A DNA stretch of 64,000 bases from Gordionus sp. m RMFG-2023. Taxonomy: Eukaryota; Nematomorpha; Gordioida; Chordodea; Parachordodidae. The notes beneath the pieces are model-generated. The model worked only from the letters and a program-made list of their open reading frames with translations. It was not told where the DNA came from and did no database searches. Location of the stretch: NCBI RefSeq assembly GCF_954871325.1, contig NC_088776.1, positions 54,082,569-54,146,568 on the forward strand. Reading direction: 5' to 3'. Every line of letters begins with the position of its first letter. Position 1 is the stretch's first letter. A program made the position numbers and the translations under genes. This document shows positions 11,530-23,128 of this stretch, piece after piece.

Positions 11530-11858
11530 TAGAGATCTGCAAAAGTAGGCCCGGCCACCCGGCATGGGCCTTATATTTTTAAATAAAATTCGGGCTGGGT
11601 CGGGTCTTAGAAATTTTTTTAAATATATTTATTTAAATTTATCAATTTTTTAATTAAAATAAATATTTAATTTTATTTATATAATTTGACGCCATATAAC
11701 ATATGTCTTTTATTTTGAGTAATTATAAAAATTAATTTCTATATTTAAATAAATTCGGGCAGGGCCGGTAAATTTTTTTAAAAAAAATTTCGAAAATTTC
11801 GGGTTCGGGCTGGGTCGGCAAAGCTTTTTTTTAAAAAATTTGGGGATGCTGATCACTA
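11530..11858. repeat. N1 hAT-like MITE
   Basis: Opens TAGAGATCTGCAAAAGTAGG then CCCGGCCACCCGG and closes GGGTTCGGGCTGGGTCGG then ATGCTGATCACTA, an imperfect inverted repeat. Flanking octamers ACACACAG and ATTTACAG match at 5 of 8 positions, so a decayed TSD is possible but not shown. Confidence 0.55.
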
Positions 11859-12053
11859 ATTTACAGTACCCCTTTTCAGATGTAATTGCCTCTCACCATA
11901 AATCAAATTCCAATATTTTGGATTTTCTACTGCTTCAGTGGCTTTTTCCCATGGTATCTCTCCACTCTAGCCTCCTACTGCTGAATCGAATTCCGGCATA
12001 TGCGACAAGCCTGACATTGACATTAAGCACATACCGAAAATTATATCAAACAA

Positions 12054-12230
12054 ATGCCGTTTAGACTAAAATGTGCCACGGCTATATTTCAAAAGATCAT
12101 GGATCAAATATTTGGGAGCATGGAAGAAATTATTGCATATATAGGTGACAAAATTATCATAGGGAGAGATAAATTAGAAGACGAATGTTTAACGAGTGAG
12201 ATTTCTTTATTTCTTTCTTTCTTCAGGTGA
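12054..12230 (+). pseudogene. Ty3/gypsy reverse-transcriptase fragment
   Basis: The frame reads MPFRLKCATAIFQKIMDQIF followed by GSMEEIIAYIGDKIIIGRDK. This matches the Ty3/gypsy RT segment '(L/M)PFGLKNAPATFQ..MD..L.........YIDD(I/L)'. The catalytic YIDD is YIGD here, so one of the two metal-binding aspartates is lost. The frame ends about 20 residues later. No integrase, protease or LTR was found nearby. A dead fragment; an M1 remnant follows directly. Confidence 0.7.
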
Positions 12231-12338
12231 TAAAGCTAACTGGAAAAAGAGCGAGATACAAGATCTCGAGGCTTATGTAATATTATTTTGGTAAAAAATC
12301 TTTTTAAATCCACTTAATCGAACCTTTTAACAACACTA
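12231..12338. repeat. M1-family right-end fragment
   Basis: Contains GATCTCGAGGCTTATGTAAT and ends CGAACCTTTTAACAACACTA, the M1 right end. The left half is missing. The M2 element at 12,347 is inserted at its edge. Confidence 0.5.
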
Positions 12339-12346
12339 CTCCTGAC

Positions 12347-12574
12347 TATAGTTGGATAATAGCTAAATGTCGGCTAATTCAGCTATATCTTTAGGCGCCT
12401 GCTAGAGAAAATCCTTTATTATTAGTTTTAATTTATATTAGTTTCTCCCAAATTTGAGCTGCTATCTTTTTTTAAACAAAAAAACCCCGAAGCCAAAGTG
12501 ATAGTTTTCGGATAAAAACTTGGTCTCGCCCATTTTTTTTAGCCGGCTAAAAATATAGTAATTACCCAACTATA
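12347..12574. repeat. M2-family MITE with perfect 8-bp TSD
   Basis: The element begins TATAGTTGGATAATAGC and ends GTAATTACCCAACTATA; the terminal nine bases (TATAGTTGG/CCAACTATA) are perfectly inverted. It is flanked on both sides by CTCCTGAC (12,339-12,346 and 12,575-12,582). The 8-bp TSD suggests mobilisation by a hAT-type (or other 8-bp-TSD) transposase. It is 228 bp and non-coding. A diverged relative lies at 412-597. Confidence 0.85.
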
Positions 12575-12582
12575 CTCCTGAC

Positions 12583-14059
12583 ACTCAGATTGGCATCTAA
12601 ATCCAGTATAATAAACCACCCATGATCCAAACTACGAAAAAGAGGGATCATTAACCATTCTAAAAAAAAATATAAATAATTAATACTATAATTGGTCAAA
12701 AATTGATTTTTTTTTTACTTTTCTTTAAAAATATTAAAGTTTTGTTTATAAAAATATATATTATATATATCGAAAAGGGAAAAAAAGTTTATATTTTAAA
12801 CAAAACAAAAAAAATAGATAAATAAAATTTTGATTTGACTAACTCAAAAAAAAAATGACAATACATTTTTCCCCCTCCCCTATTTTCAATGAGACAGGTC
12901 AAGAAGAATAATAGTCGGTTCAAGGTATTTTTTTTGGTAGTTTAGATATATATAGGTAATAACTAATATATATAAAAATGGTTTTATTTTGATAAAAATA
13001 ATAAACTAAATGTTTTTTTTTCTTCCATTTTTTTTATTCGATCATATATAAAAAAAATTTAAATCGTGCGAATGCTAGCAATCTTTTTTTTACCTTCTTT
13101 TGTTAATAATATTTTTTTAAAAAAATAATAATATAATATTCATTGTAACAATAAAAGTAACAAAAAACGCAAATTGTTTTAACCTTATTATTTTATTTGT
13201 ATAATATATATTTTTTTTTACTTCTCGAGATGATGTTGATTTGAAAGGGAGAAAAAGAGAATAGGTAAAAAAAATAAAAATCTATATTCCTTAAGATTTT
13301 TATAACTTTTTATAATTGAAAAATGACACGCGAAAGGTAGACTAATTGGAGAAGAAGCAAAAAAAAAATTATGATGTTTAAAAATAAATTTATCATTTCC
13401 CGGATGAGAAAAATGAGTGGTAAGGAAGGGAAATATTTAAATAAATATATGAATAATTAATTTTTATATAAAATTCATTACTCACGATAAAGAAGTGACT
13501 ATATATTACGTTTATTGAGGTAGATCGTATGTGGGTGTAGCCCAATATTTCTTCATTCGATTAGTATTCAATTTTGAATAGGCCTAAAATTTTTAAATCG
13601 GTTTTCCGCTCCGATTTCCAAATTTTTTTATTGTAAAGAGCTATCCGACCAGACCCATAAACAACTGACAACGAACTGTGCTGGGAAAAATTTGGAAAAG
13701 AAGCGATTGGAGGGATGATGGGAAGAAATAGACAGGAGATAGTTTGGGCATGTTGAAACGAGACGAAAGACTGATTAAGGTGAAGAGATACAAATCGGTA
13801 GAATTAATAGGAATCAAGGCCTCGGTCAAGACCCAAGACGACGCAACTGAGAGTGATAATGGGTGACGTAAGCATACGCCTTACAAATAGCGATATCTAA
13901 AACTGTGAAAAGGCGGGGAAGGGTTGGAGAAGAAGAAACTGGTTTATTCGGGTAAACTCGGAAAATCGGCATTAAAATATAATTTCATGGTCGATGGCAA
14001 ACTCTTTTTTAAAATGGTTTTATTCTAAAATGATTTATTTGTAAAAGTCGTAAAAAACG
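12583..14059. other. Intergenic DNA, no gene supported
   Basis: A/T homopolymer-rich to about 13,500. The patch 13,620-13,960 is more G+C-rich and has a 62-codon minus-strand frame (13,641-13,829) rich in Leu/Ser/Pro/Phe. I see no domain and no splice context, so it is not called. Confidence 0.4.
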
Positions 14060-14218
14060 CATTTTACAATTTTTAATATTGTCCAAATCCCAAGTTTTTG
14101 GTTATAGATGTCCAACCATTTGTGCCATCTATGACCAAAATCTTCAGGCTTGTATAATATTTTTTTGGATAAAATATTGAGTCATTTTAAATATCGGATT
14201 AAATCAAACCATTTAACA
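14060..14218. repeat. M1-family inverted-repeat element (degenerate copy)
   Basis: Core ATAGATGTCCAACCATTTGT then GCCATCTATGACCAAAATCT; right end ATCAAACCATTTAACAAATT. Both ends are eroded. Confidence 0.55.
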
Positions 14219-16735
14219 AATTGATTGTTTTTAAAAAATAATTATAATTTGTGTAGATATTTATAAAATAGGATTATTATACAATGGCCGCCACTTTCCT
14301 AATCCGAGAAATTAGCAATCTGGGTATTATTTGCTGAGCAACCATATGTGACCATTACCTACCATATCTATTTTAAATGGAATGTCTTGTATCCCCTTCC
14401 CTCTTAAAAAATAAATTATTTATTAATATCGATTTTTATTTTATTTCTAAAAATTATGTTCGTTTATTAAATTTATTGCAAAAGATAATAATTTCGTGAG
14501 CGTAAATTTTTCGAAATATTTAAGAATTCCCTGAAGGTTTTTTTTAAACATCATTATAAATATATAAAAAACAGATAAACTAAAGAAAAGCCCCATAATG
14601 TAACACTGAAAACTAAAAAGTTACCTCTTTCATAATTTAAGCAAAAATTTGCATAATAATGTATAGACTCTTCTGGTCAGCATTTCCGGTTTGGTTTGTT
14701 TGTTTATAAAAAAAATTTAAAGATAATTAATATGGCCAATAAATTTTACGATACATCAATTGGGCGGGATTTTAAGGTTAATTTTTAAGGCATATAAAAT
14801 TTTCAATGGCCAAAAGGAACTTATTGGTTAAAAAATTTGATATTTTAAATAACAAATAACCAGAGTGACTATTTATCATGGTAATAATGGCGGTTTAAAA
14901 TAGAACCCATTTTTATGTGTTTAATAATTAATAATAAATTATAGAAGACAATAAAAAATTAATGAGATCAATTTTAAATGAGACCAAATAAAATTTATTT
15001 GTTTCTTTTAATGTCTGGATAGTTATTTTTTTGGATTGAACAAGATTATGCCAATGCCAAGTAATAAAATAAATAAAAAGGTTTATTGAACTTGCATTAA
15101 TATTTTATTTTAAATATGGTCATATTAGAGTAGAGTAAATGAAAATAATATAATGAAGATATTAAATTTAAGCCAGCCTAATTGTGTAATGATAATTTTG
15201 AATAAATAATATAAATCTAGTTACATTAAATTTGATTAATATTAAATAAATTATATTGATAATTGTTATTTACAAATTAAATTTTGTAATTATTAGTATT
15301 CAAAATGTAAAAAAATAAATAACCATTGTTTCAAGGACAATATAGAACTTATAGTAAAAATTTTAATTTGAAATTTTAAAAAAATATCAAATGTGATTAT
15401 ATATATATTGACAACTGATAATTAAAAAAAATTATAAATTATCATATCAAAACTAAAAATCTACAATAAGGATGGGAATAGCTTAGGATTGGGGACCCCA
15501 ATCTTGTAAGTTTTTGTGAATATCATTTTAAGCAGAGATGCATTGGTATCTGCCAACACTCTACTCATGACATTTGGTAGATAATTTTAATTTGGTTAAT
15601 CCCTAACATAATTAACCATCTTAAAAAAATTTGAAAGGGCTATATTAAGCTATAAATTGATAGGGAAAAATAAATATTCCAAAAATTTCTAAACAGGTAA
15701 AATGAAGAGTTAACTATTTTTTAAAAATTAAGTTTATGTGAAGAATTATATACAATAAAATATATTATAACTATAAATTTCATTAATATTCGAAGGCATT
15801 TTTAAAGCTTATATCATTAACAATCAAAAAATATTTCCGTAGAGGGAAAAAACCTTGTGTATTTAATAAACTTTAGTTTTCTTTAGATTATATTTCATAA
15901 AATAAAATGGCATAAGATATCAATGGATATTATATTTGCATCATAAAAAAGTGGCATTGATGTATCTCCAATTTTAAGCTAATAATTATTATTATCCTAC
16001 ACTAACCCCCCAAAAAATGAATATGTCATAAACAAAAATTATAAAAATAATATAATTAAATATTTTAGATAATATTCAATAAAGAAAAGTCTAGCATTAT
16101 AAACATTCTGACTATGCCCATGATTATATGATTTAACTATAAATACTTTATTGGAGTGGTTTCGTATTTATATAATTTTGTATGAATCATTGATGTAAAT
16201 TATTAAAAGCTTTATTGAAAAATAGTATATTTAAAAGTTATTAATTATAATTAACAAATTTATAATAATAATATATATCTTTAATATAAAGCAACATTTA
16301 AAAATTAAAGAATTAATTAAATATATATATAAGTTCATTAAAAATTACCAGAAAGAGTTATTTATGATTAGATTAGTAGATTTACTTAATTAAAGTATAT
16401 GCAAAATTGATTCAAAATGTATAATAGTTTTAAAAAAAAGTATATACCTTTTTGAATTAAAATAAATGTTGAAACTCACGCCTTAATAAAGAAATAATCA
16501 TTAGTTCCACTAGTTACACATTTTATATAATTATTTGAATGGGAAAATTAATTTTGTTATAAAGTCATTTATTAATCTGATTCTTTCATTAGTTTATTTA
16601 TAAACTAATATATATTAAGAATTTATAAATATATCATTATTTTTTTATATTATAAACAAATTATCAATTTAAAACACAGATGCATATATTGTAAACAAAT
16701 CACTATTACAAATTTTTAAAATATATGATGGGCAT
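14219..16735. other. AT-rich intergenic DNA, no gene seen
   Basis: About 2.5 kb of A/T-rich DNA with only short chance frames. No repeat partner in this window was recognised. Confidence 0.45.
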
Positions 16736-16995
16736 CAGAGACCTGAAGAGGTACCATTTACACGGCCCTGCCCATTTCAAATTTTTTTTCCAAATTTTTT
16801 TCTGCCCGGCTCGGATTTTTTTAAAATATATTGTATTTATTTATGATTATTATAGCTAATAATGGCGATTTCAAATATTAGGTTTTAAAATAAACGACCC
16901 AGCCCTGATATATATTTTTTTTAAATTTCAGGCCCGGTCCTGTCCAGGTAATTTTAAAAAATTAAAATATAGCCCCTAATGGACATGAAGGAAAA
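16736..16995. repeat. N1 hAT-like MITE, right end truncated
   Basis: Begins CAGAGACCTGAAGAGGTACC then ATTTACACGGCCCTGCCC. An interior GGCCCGGTCCTGTCC block marks the right subterminal zone, but the terminal inverted repeat is not recognisable after about 16,990. Confidence 0.55.
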
Positions 16996-18102
16996 TTTTA
17001 AAAGAAGTATATAACTAATTGGATGAATTTATTTGCAATGTTCTCGTGGTTAAATGATATAATGCATATAAACTCGTTATTTAGGCTCGTTAATCGATCC
17101 TTTTAAAAGGATTGAATCCCGATAAAAAATTTTCAAATAAAATGACCTAAATGCAGTATCTCCTTTTTCTTTATAAAAAAAAGCATTGTCTTAATACTTT
17201 TTTATTTTATAAAATTCTGAAGAAAATTCTTACTCGTTGTAAATTTAACTAACATAAAATTATTAATATAGTGCAAATTTAAATTACATATCGAATTACT
17301 AATCTTTAAAAAAAGACACCTATTAAACCTGTGTCCGACAGTAGGTGACATTTTTCACATTTATATTTTTTTTATCAATAAAAAAAATTCAAAATGCAAT
17401 AAAATATTTTTGTCTAATATCACGTCATGTATCGACTGAAAGTAACTTTAGTTAGATCATATTCGATTTTATGTTTATTCTGATAATATGTACACTATTA
17501 ATATTTTAAATTTAATATATATATATTACTTATAAAAAAATTTTATTGGAAGTGAAAAGGAAATAACAAACATTTATAGAATACAACAATGCATTGTAGT
17601 GTTTTTAAATGGTTGATTTTTTCTATTAAGAACCCTAGTGGAACTCGTAGAAATGGACCAGATCCTGAGCTAGGGTCGAAAAATTGACCACGACCCAATC
17701 TGATTAAAATTGACAGTGCCATTATATTTTATTCGTTTAAAAAAAATATTTTTTTTAACTTTGTTTTAAGCTTAATAAAATTTATGTTACTAGAAATTTT
17801 TCTAAAACCTTTGGGTTTACTAATAAATTATTGTCATTTTATTTAACTCCACACAGAAAAAATATGAAATTTTTTTAAGAATTTATAAAATTTTTGATAC
17901 TATAAAGATGCTCTACAACCATTGGGTCTTTTAATAAATTGGCCCTGATATTAAATTTTACTCAATATAATATCATAGAACACATAAAAGAATAATATGA
18001 AAATAAAATTAAATATCTTCAAATAAATAGAAATATAAATTCCAACCTAAGAATTTACTAATTAAAGTGACTAAGCGTAAATTTTTTTAAAATTCTTAAA
18101 TA
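16996..18102. other. AT-rich intergenic DNA, no gene seen
   Basis: No exon-like segment. The A at 18,102 is the host base flanking the left Helitron. Confidence 0.4.
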
Positions 18103-18967
18103 CTAGTAGATAGCCCGTCAAAAATGACGGAGAATGAGAATTTTATTCGTTTTTTTAAGAAAGATGTTACCTTTTATTTAAAAATCATATCCAATTTATA
18201 TAATTTTTAAACCCCACCCTCCCCATTTATGTCAAGTCCAAGCAATGTCATTGAGTCCAACCCATTAGGACTAAGAGTGGAAACTATTATTTGAGTCAAA
18301 ATATATTTAAATGAGCTTGTACTCAATACCAAAATTCTTTGTAAATATTTTACTGGTTACATAAGACTAACATTTAACATTAAAAAATTTCAAGCCAGGT
18401 CCAAGCTCATAATATTTGGAAAAAATTTCCACGCGTTCAAGACCTTATAATTTATAAAAAAATTTCTCAAGCCTAGCTCAACCCATAATAATTTTGAAAA
18501 TTTTTTCCTAGCCCGGCCCATAATAATTTGTATAAGATATTCCCAAGTCAGGTGCAAGCAAATATTAATCATGAGGAATATTTTTCAAGCCCAGTCCATC
18601 CCATATTAAGTTTCAAAACTATTTCCCAAACCCGGAGATAGTTAAATTTCTAAATAATTTATCAACACATGAATGGGAAATCTCGGATTTACCAATTAGT
18701 GGGTTAACTCCTTTTATCAAAAAATTTGATAAGGGCTATCTATATCTTTTGTTAAGTACAAAAAAATGCTATTTATTTAAATTACAAAAATGTCATTCAA
18801 TACTAATGAAACTTATATGCAATTTATTTATATATTTTTTAAGAAATTTGTTTTTCTTGCCATATAAATTTAGGTAATTTTTTTAAAAAATGATGAGGAA
18901 TAATTATTACTCTGTGTGTCTGGTAAAATTAAGAGCAAATCCTTTCAGTCGTCTGCAGAAGGAAAAA

Positions 18968-19086
18968 TTAATGTATAATATCATCCCATTTAGGGTTGTA
19001 GGTGAAAGTAATGAATAATGACGGATTAGCAAAGCAGTGTACAACACCCATTGCGTCCTGATAAAGCTGAGGCCCTGGGCTACTGG
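18968..19086 (-). pseudogene. Helitron protein N-terminal-domain fragment, copy L
   Basis: The minus-strand frame reads SSPGPQLYQDAMGVVHCF then ANPSLFITFTYNPKWDDIIH and stops. This is the conserved Helitron_like_N block (compare LYQDAMA..., DLFITFTCNPKW in Helitron RepHel proteins). The catalytic HUH motif and helicase are absent. The same stop follows the block in copy R. In L the next conserved block (CPDLFCRFF in R) is missing through a deletion of about 45-50 bp after ACGACTG. Not functional. Confidence 0.85.
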
Positions 19087-19539
19087 TAAAAGAAGAACGC
19101 AAAATGATATTTCTGCCAAAGTGTCAGTTTTGGTATCCCCCTCTAAAATAGAATCATGAACGACATTGTCAACTCAACCATAAAACGGTCGTAAGTATTG
19201 TTATAAAGGCCATGACAAAACTACCGCATATTTTCCCATTAATAATGTTAATGAAATTGGCCGCACTACACATTCACGTTTGAACATCTCTCTAAATATT
19301 CATGAAAGTTCCTCAGGGAATCGGATAAAGTATTATTTATAATAACTCCTAATGAGGTAAATGATAGTGGAATTAAATGCTTTTATTTGTTAAAAATTAG
19401 GCAGAGGTGGCATAGGGATTGTGGTAGTGGTGATAGAAATATCATTTGGAGGCAACTGGGTGTATAAAATAAACATATAGATATAAAACATTAGATAAAA
19501 AAACAAAATAAACCTCCAGAGGAGTTCACAGTGCCTTAT

Positions 19540-19640
19540 TATCTTGGCCACCAGTAACTCTAGAACGGGTAAGGCGGTTGTTGAATCGCCATTTTTTTCC
19601 TTTGCTTATCTTTAATAAAAGATTCATCATGTTTGGTAGC
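19540..19640 (-). pseudogene. Helitron L copy of the basic exon (KDKQRKKWRFNKRLTRSR)
   Basis: The reverse complement gives the same basic peptide found at 25,649-25,771 in Helitron R (…IIKDKQRKKWRFNKRLTRSR…). It is a mirrored, decayed part of the Helitron gene lying upstream of the N-domain block. The short open frame is lost outside this block. Confidence 0.6.
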
Positions 19641-19873
19641 AATGTGAGGGATTAGAGTTAGCCTAGACAAATAAAGAAATCTGGCAAAAATATAAATATA
19701 CTATTGTTGAAATTAAACAAACATTAAAATAATGTAAAACCGGTAGAAGGGTCAATATTAGATGCATATTTCTAATAAGTTGGAGGGCTATCATCAAATA
19801 AAATTTTTGGGGGACTAATCAAGTCTATTATGATATTCTAAAAGTTAAAAAATAACATGATAAATGTAATGAT

Positions 19874-21632
19874 CCATGCATCCAAGATCTTAATATTTAA
19901 AAAGATTTTCTCAAGCCCACTTACCCTAATAATTTTGAAATCAAGCCCAGAGATATTAATAATAAAAATCCCAATATAGGTTAAACTGAAAAATATCCAA
20001 GCATCCAAGATCTTAATATTTAAAAAGATTTTCTCAGCCCACCTTCCCTAATAATTTTGAAATCAAGCCCAGAGATATTAAATTTATAATTAATGAAGAG
20101 GAAATATCTGATTTACCAATTAGTCAACAGGTAAAATATATTACTTTATAAAAAGAATAACATAAGACTAACATTTAACATGGAAAAAATATCCTAGCAT
20201 CCAAGACTAACATTTAACTTTATAAAATCCCAATATAGGTTCAAGAAAAAAGCATCCAAGATCTTAATATTTAAAAAGAATTTCTCTAAACCACCTTCCC
20301 TAATAATTTTGAAACCAAGCCCAGAGATATTAAATAAGACTAACATTTAACATTAAAAAATCCCAATATAGGTTCAAGCCTACAATATCTGGAAAAAATA
20401 TCTAAGCATCCAAGACTAACCTTTAACATTAAAAAATCCCAATATAGGTTCAAGCCTACAATATCTGGATAAAATATCCAAGCATCCAAGATATTAATAT
20501 TTAAAAAGAATATCTCAAGCCCACCTTCCCTAATAATTTTGAAATCAAGCCCAGAGATATTAAATTTATAACATAAGACTAACATTTAACATTAAAAAAT
20601 CCTAATATAGGTTCTACCCTACAATATCTGGAAAAAATATCCAAGCATCCAAGACGAACATTTAATAATAAAAATCCCAATATAGGTTAAACTGGATAAA
20701 ATATCCAAGCATCCAAGATCTTAATATTTAAAAAGATTTTCTCAAGCCCACCTTCCATAATAATTTTAAAATCAAGCCCAGAGATATTAAATTTATAATT
20801 AATGAAGAGGAAATATCTGATTTACCAATTAGTCAACAGGTAAAATATATTACTTTATAAAAAGAATAACATAAGACTAACATTTAACATGGAAAAAATA
20901 TCCTAGCATCCAAGACTAACATTTAACTTTATAAAATCCCAATATAGGTTCAAGAAAAAAGCATCCAAGATCTTAATATTTAAAAAGAATTTCTCTAAAC
21001 CACCTTCCCTAATAATTTTGAAACCAAGCCCAGAGATATTAAATAAGACTAACATTTAACATTAAAAAATCCCAATATAGGTTCAAGCCTACAATATCTG
21101 GAAAAAATATCTAAGCATCCAAGACTAACCTTTAACATTAAAAAATCCCAATATAGGTTCAAGCCTACAATATCTGGATAAAAATCAAACCTAAGCATCC
21201 AAGACTAACCTTTAACATTAAAAAATCCCAATATAGGTTCAAGCCTACAATATCTGGATAAAATATCCAAGCATCCAAGATCTTAATATTTAAAAAGAGG
21301 AGTCTCAAGCCCAACCCACCTTCCCTAATAATTTTGAAATCAAGCCCAGAGATATTAAATTTATAACATAAGACTAACATTTAACATTAAAAAATCCTAA
21401 TATAGGTTCAAGCCTACAATATCTGGATAAAATATCCAAGCATCCAAGATATTAATATTTAAAAAGAATATCTCAAGCCCACCTTCCCTAATAATTTTGA
21501 AATCAAGCCCAGAGATATTAAATTTATAACATAAGACTAACATTTAACATTAAAAAATCCTAATATAGGTTCTACCCTACAATATCTGGAAAAAATATCC
21601 AAGCATCCAAGACGAACATTTAATAATAAAAC
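19874..21632. repeat. Complex tandem-repeat block inside Helitron L
   Basis: Variants of three modules recur many times in changing order: ATCTTAATATTTAAAAAGA, CTAATAATTTTGAAATCAAG then CCCAGAGATATTAAATT, and ATAAGACTAACATTTAACAT then AAATCCCAATATAGGTT. The unique source is visible in the same element at 18,360-18,720 and once in Helitron R near 26,840-26,945. The block therefore arose by repeated duplication of the Helitron's own 3' interior. A unit of about 770 bp is itself repeated (20,090-20,640 resembles 20,795-21,620). Non-coding. Confidence 0.8.
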
Positions 21633-21635
21633 ATC

Positions 21636-22112
21636 TTACATATTATGTATAAAAAAAAATATAATCATGCATTTAAAGAATTATATAAATGCTACTCAGC
21701 AGCGATAATCATTGGGATATCAACGGCTTCTTGTGAGGCCTCGTTCTCTACATTAAAGAGAGTTTTATCGAGCAGTAGAGAGTCTATGAAGGATAAACGT
21801 AAACAAAATTTAGTATTTATGGCGTATGAAAAAAGAATAACGCAGAATTTATCTTTTAGTTCATTTATATTAAAATTTAAAAATAAAAATCGCCGTATTC
21901 TATTATAGTAATATTTTGTTTTGTATATGCATATTATAGTATTATTTTTTTTTGTATATTCATATTATAGTATTATTTTGTTATTAAATTTTTAATAAAA
22001 ATAGGAAAAAATTTATATGAATGCGTAATTATTTGTTTGATTTTAAAAAATAGTGCCCCCCCCCAAGTAGGCACTTGGCCCCCCTAAGTGAAAATTCCTG
22101 GCTACGGCCCTG
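21636..22112 (+). mobile_element. hAT 3'-end fragment inside the Helitron L repeat block
   Basis: The right boundary is a hAT-type terminus. Its reverse complement starts CAGGGCCGTAGCCAGGAATT and continues into CTTAGGGGGGCC. Only the 3' part is present: the matching left terminus is missing and the left edge abuts a repeat module. It carries the end of a transposase frame at 21,645-21,908. It interrupts a repeat that continues at 22,113 with AGTCAACAGGTAAAATATAT. Confidence 0.75.
21645..21908 (+). pseudogene. hAT transposase C-terminus
   Basis: An 87-codon frame containing AAIIIGISTASCEASFSTLK and RVLSSSRESMKDKRKQNLVF, the hAT dimerisation domain (usual form 'P.S.A..ERSFS.L'). The catalytic domain and N-terminal zinc finger are missing because the element is truncated on the left. 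The apparent Met start is simply the first ATG in the remaining frame. Confidence 0.75.
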
Positions 22113-22440
22113 TAGTCAACAGGTAAAATATATTACTTTATAAAAAGAATAACATAAGACTAACATTTAACATGGAAAAAATATCCAAGCATCCAAGACT
22201 AACATTTAACATTAAAAAATCCCAATATAGGTTCAAGAAAAAAGCATCCAAGATCTTAATATTTAAAAAGAATTTCTCTAACCCACCTTCCCTAATAATT
22301 TTGAAACCAAGCCCAAAATTTATAATTAATGAAGAGGAAATCTCTAATTTACCAATTATTCTACAGGTAAAATATATTACTTTATAAAAATAATAACATA
22401 AGACTAACATTTAACATTAAAAAATCCCAATATAATTTTG
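22113..22440. repeat. Continuation of the Helitron L tandem-repeat block
   Basis: The same modules as 19,874-21,632 resume immediately after the hAT fragment (AGTCAACAGGTAAAATATAT, ACATAAGACTAACATTTAAC), showing that the hAT piece lies inside the array. Confidence 0.7.
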
Positions 22441-22469
22441 AGAAAAATTATACTTGATAAATAAGAGAA

Positions 22470-22830
22470 TGTTCTATTTTGTAGGTCCTCGCTATCCCTA
22501 GTGCGTTTCTTTTTTTGATTGATCTGCCATCTTTTTCTTTTATTAATGACGGAATCACCACCTGTACAATCATTAACTGAGGTTAGGACATGGCTTGTTA
22601 TCTAAAATAGAAACAAAAGAATAAATAAAAAAAATAAATGCATTGAACTTGATGAGGAGTCAATATACCACCTGTACAATCATTAAATATGGGTAAGACA
22701 GGGCTTGTTATCTAAAATAAAAACAAAGAATAATATAAAGAATATAAATGCAATGAACCTGAAGAGGAGTCAATATTAGGTTCAACTCCCTAGAAATAGT
22801 TGGGACATTATCAGAAGCTAAAATAGATGT
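22470..22830 (-). pseudogene. Helitron L mirrored exon segment (KRWQINQKKKRTRDSE)
   Basis: The reverse complement of 22,480-22,600 gives the sequence around ATAACAAGCCATGTCCTAAC and the basic peptide KRWQINQKKKRTRD seen in Helitron R at 24,808-25,023. The adjoining part at 22,670-22,780 is a second, diverged duplicate, paralleling the duplicated exons of R. Confidence 0.6.
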
Positions 22831-22978
22831 ATTCTATAATATAAAAGAGTATAAAAAAATATATATATATAAGGCTAACTTTATTTTGAGTTGTATTTTA
22901 TTGGGCTTCATGTCTAAAAATATTTTCTATAAAAAAAATAAAATAAAATCAATAAAAAAATAAAAATAAGTACGTACC

Positions 22979-23096
22979 GATGACATGACGTAGCGATGAC
23001 ATGACGTAGCGATGACATGACGTAGCGATGACATGACGTAGCGATGACATGACGTAGCGATGACATGACGTAGCGATGACATGACGTAGCGATGAC
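22979..23096. repeat. 16-bp minisatellite, seven units, near the Helitron L 5' end
   Basis: Seven tandem copies of GATGACATGACGTAGC, each with a TGACGT core, lie about 30-150 bp inside the 5' terminus. Helitron R has only about three copies in the mirrored position (24,108-24,172), so the copy number has changed since the two diverged. The open frames across it are by-products of the period. Confidence 0.9.
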
Positions 23097-23128
23097 TTAG
23101 TGAGGACATCGGAAAATTATAATATAGA

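Larger units (their letters stand above)
18103..23128 (-). mobile_element. Helitron L (minus orientation, rolling-circle transposon)
   Basis: Read on the minus strand, the element starts at 23,128 with TCTATATTATAATTTTCC, which fits the Helitron 5' consensus (TCTMTAYTA). It ends at 18,103 with a hairpin (CCGTCA-TTTT-TGACGG), eight bases, then CTAG. The flanking host bases are A and T, the A|T target Helitrons use without making a TSD. Outer DNA (18,100-19,873) and the parts near the 5' end match Helitron R in inverted orientation. At 5.0 kb it is longer than R because 19,874-22,440 is a tandem-repeat expansion holding a hAT fragment. Only a broken piece of Rep/helicase-type ORF survives, so it is non-autonomous. 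Confidence 0.85.

Noticed and set aside
13641..13829. 62-codon minus-strand frame in a G+C-richer patch
   Set aside because: Leu/Ser/Pro/Phe-rich with no motif; the complementary strand is purine-rich, which creates such frames.
18907..19119. Long frame beginning MAEISF and the similar one at 26,177-26,545
   Set aside because: Out-of-register shadows of the Helitron N-domain block, which reads in another frame (QLYQDAMGVVHCF...).
20340..22410. Several 70-90-codon frames in the 20.3-22.4 kb block
   Set aside because: They repeat with the tandem modules and code for no known motif; by-products of the array.
22979..23096. CRISPR-like array
   Set aside because: Units are head-to-tail with no unique spacers, and the host is eukaryotic.
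22927..23109. Frame reading repeated SSLRHVIATSCHRYVM
   Set aside because: It only translates the 16-bp minisatellite.
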